Part shown: piece by piece, positions 59,905 to 64,000 of the stretch
Layout of the letters: every line of letters starts with the position of its first letter
Position numbering within the stretch: the first letter of the stretch is position 1
Position numbers and translations under genes: made by a program
Assembly: GCF_000247695.1 (NCBI RefSeq)
Contig: NW_004624795.1
Coordinates: forward strand, 7,347,332-7,411,331
DNA: 64,000 bases
Direction: 5' to 3'
From: Heterocephalus glaber
Lineage: Eukaryota; Chordata; Mammalia; Rodentia; Bathyergidae
The notes under the pieces: generated by a model
Databases searched by the model: none
What the model saw: only the letters and a program-made list of their open reading frames with translations
Told to the model about the DNA's origin: nothing

Positions 59905-61040
59905 TTTTAAAAAAGTGAACCTGCTTATGGTAATATTGACCCTTCAAATAACAAGGCCTGTCTTGAACTTAATTTCTGCTTGTGTTGATGACAAAAGAAA
60001 TGATGAACAAATGTGAAAGATGCTGCCTGGTCCACTAAGGCATAGGCTGAGGGAGGAGCGTGCTCCATCTCCGCCATCTTCCTGTAGGAGACCGTGGGCT
60101 GGCAGCTGCCACACCTAGTTGCTGGCACTGAAACCTGTCCCTGACACTCAGCACTGCCCAGTCTCCGACCAGGGAGGGAACCTCAAAGGGTGGTACCTGG
60201 AATGAGTGTTCCCATTATGGCTCTGGCAAATGGATTTCCAGGTATGAGTTCTGTACGGTCCTTTCCTTTTGACTCACTGCTGCAAACTAGTGATGCTATT
60301 AACTCATTTTGTTACTTTAATGATTTAACATTATAAGTAAAATTTAAATTTAATGACTTTTCTTCTCTGTTTAGATGCTTTATGAACACTTGGAATTCCT
60401 ACACCAAGCTGGCAAGGTTCACGAAATCTCACCATTTTCCAAATGAGATAACCACCACGTGGAGGGTTGTGTGACTTGCCTAGGGTCACTTAGCAAGTGG
60501 GTCAAAGAGCCAGAATTTGAATGCAAATGGATTTCCGGTAGACCACTTTCTGCTTCACTGTGTTTCTTCTAACCCCATGGTCTGTATGAATACAGTTCTG
60601 TTGTGGATTCTGGCTTAGTTCTCTAATTTCTTTATCTGGACTAAAACTTTGCTTTAAATCTTAGCTCACTAGCACATGAAAACCGGAAGAGTTCTTGCCA
60701 AGCCTGTCACTGTCAGTTGTCTGGATCCATTTCTTTTTTGGACAAAAAGAACGTCTGGAGTTCTGTGTCAACTGGAACCAAGATGGTACCAGATGATTGA
60801 CAGCTGTATGGTCACCGTAAGACGTTCTGTTCCTCTGTCCCTTTCAAAGGCTAGGAGCTCACCTTACCTGTCTACGCTAGCATAAATCAAACTTGGATTA
60901 GGCAGAGTATGTGTATTTTGAAAGAATATTTTAATATATCAAATATATTTATTTAACATATCTTTATTATATATAATGTATATGAAAGGATGATATTGGT
61001 GAGATTTGATTCCTGCTGTGATTTCAGCACCTGAACAATG
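59905..61040. other. Unassigned intronic sequence right of the HMGN1 retrocopy
   Basis: Apart from a MIR at 60420, nothing recognised. 60920-60985 is extremely A/T-rich. Confidence 0.45.
60420..60540 (-). mobile_element. MIR fragment, reverse
   Basis: caccattttccaaatgagat, acttgcctagggtcacttag and agagccagaatttgaatgca match reversed MIR. Confidence 0.68.
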
Positions 61041-61045
61041 TCTGG

Positions 61046-61365
61046 TGTACTGGTCAGCTTTTCTGTGCTGCAACACATTACCTTATACTCACATTTTAAA
61101 GGAGAGGTTTAATTTGGCTTATGTTTAAAGGATTCAGTCCATGGTCAACTGGCTCCAAGGTGGAAGCATCCAGGTAGAAGAGCCTAGTGGAGTTAAGTTG
61201 ATGTTTTCCTGCTGGCAGGGAAACAGAGCAGGGCAGCAATGCTGGAGAGGAAGGCCATGCCCCCATGACCTGCCCAGATACACCAGGAAGTGTGCTCCAT
61301 CAATCCCCGGGGTGGCTCCCAAGCCAATCCAGTTGACACAGTCAAGCTTAATGGTCACAGTTGGC
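61046..61365 (-). mobile_element. LTR-like element, copy 6
   Basis: The plus strand tgtactggtcagcttttctg, ttaaaggagaggtttaattt, attcagtccatggtcaactg and atgcccccatgacctgccc is the complement of the 4681-5092 family. Confidence 0.7.
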
Positions 61366-61414
61366 TTCTATTTGTTGAATTAAAATGGAGAAGAGTTTGC
61401 TTTGAGCCTCATCT

Positions 61415-61530
61415 GAGTGCATGGCTCCAACCACATTCCTAGTCCCACTCAGGAGGTCTGAGGTAGGTCTTGGAGATCCATTGGCTTCTGCTTCCAGACA
61501 CCTCTGGATGCTCAGTCTAACCAAGCTCAC
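61415..61530. mobile_element. Possible MER5-like fragment
   Basis: actcaggaggtctgaggtag, cattggcttctgcttccaga and ctctggatgctcagtctaac loosely resemble MER5A. Confidence 0.32.
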
Positions 61531-61534
61531 AGAT

Positions 61535-62745
61535 ATTCAATGCTAGATGGGCAGGGGTGCAGCAGTACAGAATCCTTTCTCCATCCACTCTCCATCCTCC
61601 ATACTGTCTGTGCCTTAAGGGATCACTTTGATAATGACGAGGTAGCCCTAAAGAGCCCTATAATACATGTAGGGGGCTATACATTCATTCATCTTCAGGC
61701 TACTGGTTTTCCCTAAACTGTGAACATTCAAGGTTAGACCACTTTAATTAACATACTAAAACCTGCTTCAGAAAGGTTATTTCTAGAGTAATGTCCTTTA
61801 ATTCAATCCCTGATTCATAAGGCTTTAGGCAAATAACTCCCGATCTCCAGTTATTTCATCTCTAAAGAGAAAAATGCCTTTTAAGGGAGTCTGTGGAACA
61901 CAGCCACACATGGACACACGCAGAGTATGAAGATCGTCTTAACATCTCACATGGTGTCTCGGATCCCACTAGTCAGATGTTAGAAACCTTGATGCCAGTT
62001 TCTTCAAAGAAATTAGAAATAACAAATGTTTGGGGGCACGATTAGGTGCTAATTCCCTTTGCTTGTGCATCATCTCATTGCATGCCAGTTTATTATTTAA
62101 TATTTATGTTCTTGCCCCTGTGAATTCTTGCTCACCATGAGCTGCCACATACTCTGGGACATACTCAGATGGCCATAGTGCTCTGCAGGCAGCATAAGAA
62201 AGTGTGACAGGCCACATGTGTGACCACAGGCTGTGGTGGAAGCTGGGGCATTGGGGAACACTGTGTTGCATATCTTGGCTGTCTCTTGAGTACAGAAAAC
62301 TGGGAGATGTGAGAGAGGAGGGTGAAAGAAACCCAGGAACAAGATGGAAAGGGATGCAAGCTACACTTCTGATCGTGTGCCTTTGCATTGTATGCATTTT
62401 AAAAGCGAGCAAAATGATTTTTTAAATGAAATGGGATGCTCTGGAGACGGTCACATCTGATGCTTTCACCTGGGGTATGGTACACCAGTCCTGTGCATGA
62501 CAGCAGCTGTCCATAGGGACAGAAGGCAAGCTATAGCTGCAATTTTCAGCTTTCTTATGTTAGCCACATTGAGGATACAGGAGAAAAGCAAACAGTGGGA
62601 TTAACATTTAATGTTACATTTCATCTAACACAGTGTATCCCAAATATTGCAACATGCATTGTATACAAAAACAATTAATGAAATATTTTATATTCTTTTT
62701 TTCCCAAGTCTTAGAAATTCAGTATGTATTTTACACTGAAAACAC
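61535..62745. other. Unassigned intronic sequence
   Basis: No repeat or gene family recognised; ORFs on the two strands at 62100-62420 mirror each other and look fortuitous. Confidence 0.45.
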
Positions 62746-62749
62746 ACCC

Positions 62750-62978
62750 CAGTTTGGACTCAGCACATGCCAACTACTGACCATACAGACTTTTTCTTGT
62801 CATTATTCCATAAACAATACATTGTAGCCACTATTTATATTGTATTAGGTATTATAAGCAACCTAAGGATGTGGATAGTTATGTGCAAACACTATGCCAG
62901 TTTATGTTAGCATCTACGTATTTGGTATCCTAGAGTAGTCCTGGGACATGTCCCCCGTGGGTACTGAGGGACACCTTT
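62750..62978 (+). mobile_element. MER2-type (Tigger) DNA transposon, right part
   Basis: cttgtcattattccataaac, ttgtattaggtattataagc, gttatgtgcaaacactatgc, ggtatcctagagtagtcctg and gggtactgagggacacctt are the ordered landmarks of MER2. The left end is lost or diverged. Confidence 0.75.
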
Positions 62979-62984
62979 ACCCAG

Positions 62985-64000
62985 AGCCACATGAGATCAG
63001 TGGACACAATACTGGATGGGTAGCCCGATGCATCTTCATTTCCAATCTGTTCTCCTCATGCGGGTAGAGCTATGTTATGGAGTGGGCAACACCATGGGGC
63101 AGTTGCTGAGGATACCTGAGTCCAAGGAGCATTAAACATTGCAGGAATAATTTAGAAATAGCCACCCAAGTAGACAGCAAGCTTTCTACCTGTTGAGGGA
63201 TTTTTTTTTTTTTTCTGTTTTCTTTTAGTGTGTTTCATATCACAGATTTTTATGGGATAGCCTTGCAGGGGACATCCAAATGACAATCACTTGGGTTGGT
63301 AGTTAGAACCTACTGATGTCAAGACCCAGTAATACATGGCCTAGCACTATTTACTAGGAATACATAATGTGTCCCACTCTCTAAAATGTGAACCTCTTAA
63401 TATTCCTTCTAAGAAGTTGGATGAATCTGAAAATCATTAAATTACCTGAAAAGAGCAATGACAGAAAAATGAGAGACCTTTTGGTCACAGGTATATTTAT
63501 TGGGGAATCCTGGAAGAATTCCCAGATGATTCCATTCCACTGCTTCCTCCTCCCTGCATGGTTACACAGGCCCTGTTCCTATCTTGAAGGTCAGGCGTTT
63601 ATTCTATATTCATGGAACCCATTAGTCTTGTCAGTTAACGACCGCACTTGCTGTTTCCCACTGCTGTCCAGTTTTCACACACTTTGCATTGCTCAGTGGC
63701 TCTGCAAGTGTAATGAATATCTTCCGTGCTCTGGAAGTGAGGCTCAGGGCCTTAAGCTGTTAAGTAAAAATCATCCCCAACCCAAATCCAAACAGGACTC
63801 CACCTCCGATGCATTTGTTATTGGATTTACCACTGCTGCCATTTACTACTGCGGCCTTTAACAAGTGAGGCGTGACTGTGGAAAAAGACACTGATTTCTA
63901 GGAACAGCATGCATCCTTTCTAGAAGCAAGTAACCAAGAAAATCACATTTTCTCATAAGAGGTCACATCTAGATACGCCACTCCTAATAATATGTCAACA
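62985..64000. other. Unassigned intronic sequence at the right edge
   Basis: A T run at 63200-63217. The 157-codon ORF at 63388-63861 shows no recognisable domain. Confidence 0.4.

Noticed and set aside
59558..60016. 152- and 115-codon ORFs on the plus strand
   Set aside because: They are antisense shadows of the GC-rich HMGN1 retrocopy.
63388..63861. 157-codon ORF on the plus strand
   Set aside because: No domain, signal or family resemblance seen; length is within what chance gives in 64 kb.

Overview
This is a stretch of mammalian nuclear DNA. It is AT-leaning, generally CpG-poor, has no operon-like gene packing, and is dense in mammal-wide interspersed repeats (MIR, L2, MLT1-type LTRs, MER-type DNA transposons). 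The host is most likely a rodent of the squirrel/beaver kind rather than a mouse or rat. It carries tRNA-Ala-type ID SINEs and short B1 monomers but no recognisable B2 or B4 elements, and it holds several copies of an LTR-like family with the 'ccaaaataaacct...tttaagtt' 3' end. The exact species cannot be settled by eye.
Only one functional protein-coding piece is evident: a 186-bp internal exon on the minus strand (48607-48792). It encodes 62 residues of carbonic anhydrase-related protein 10 (CA10), a brain-expressed, catalytically inactive secreted family member. Clean AG and GT splice sites flank it, and both ends fall between codons. The rest of the window is then most simply read as two very large CA10 introns: 48793-64000 lies upstream of the exon and 1-48606 downstream in gene orientation. 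No neighbouring CA10 exon was recognised.
A second gene-like object is a retrocopy of HMGN1 on the minus strand (about 58669-59900). It is intronless, keeps GC-rich 5' UTR sequence and a 3' UTR with AATAAA followed by a short A tail, and its 100-codon frame is uninterrupted.
The remainder is layered repeat sequence. Two old L1 3' regions (6845-8530 and 10000-11160) are interrupted by a B1 and by an LTR-like element; a third L1 fragment (31575-32340) is interrupted by a B1. An L2 at 12000-12870 is split by an LTR-like element. A mariner-type transposase remnant lies at 44370-44850, and short DNA transposons are scattered through the window (1208, 3885, 16904, 18255, 43212, 52347, 61415, 62750). 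There are five ID SINEs; the one at 56298-56417 has a perfect 15-bp target-site duplication. Between repeats lie non-repetitive, AT-rich blocks that look like candidate conserved noncoding elements of a neurodevelopmental gene, chiefly 39330-39840, 45385-45625 and 53440-53670.
I found no CRISPR array, operon, phage, toxin system or other novel multi-gene system. The points worth a second look are the intact HMGN1 frame, a perfect 29-bp tandem duplication inside an old L1, a CpG-dense palindromic patch, the candidate regulatory blocks, and the repeat nesting. Repeat family names are from memory of consensus sequences and their boundaries are approximate.
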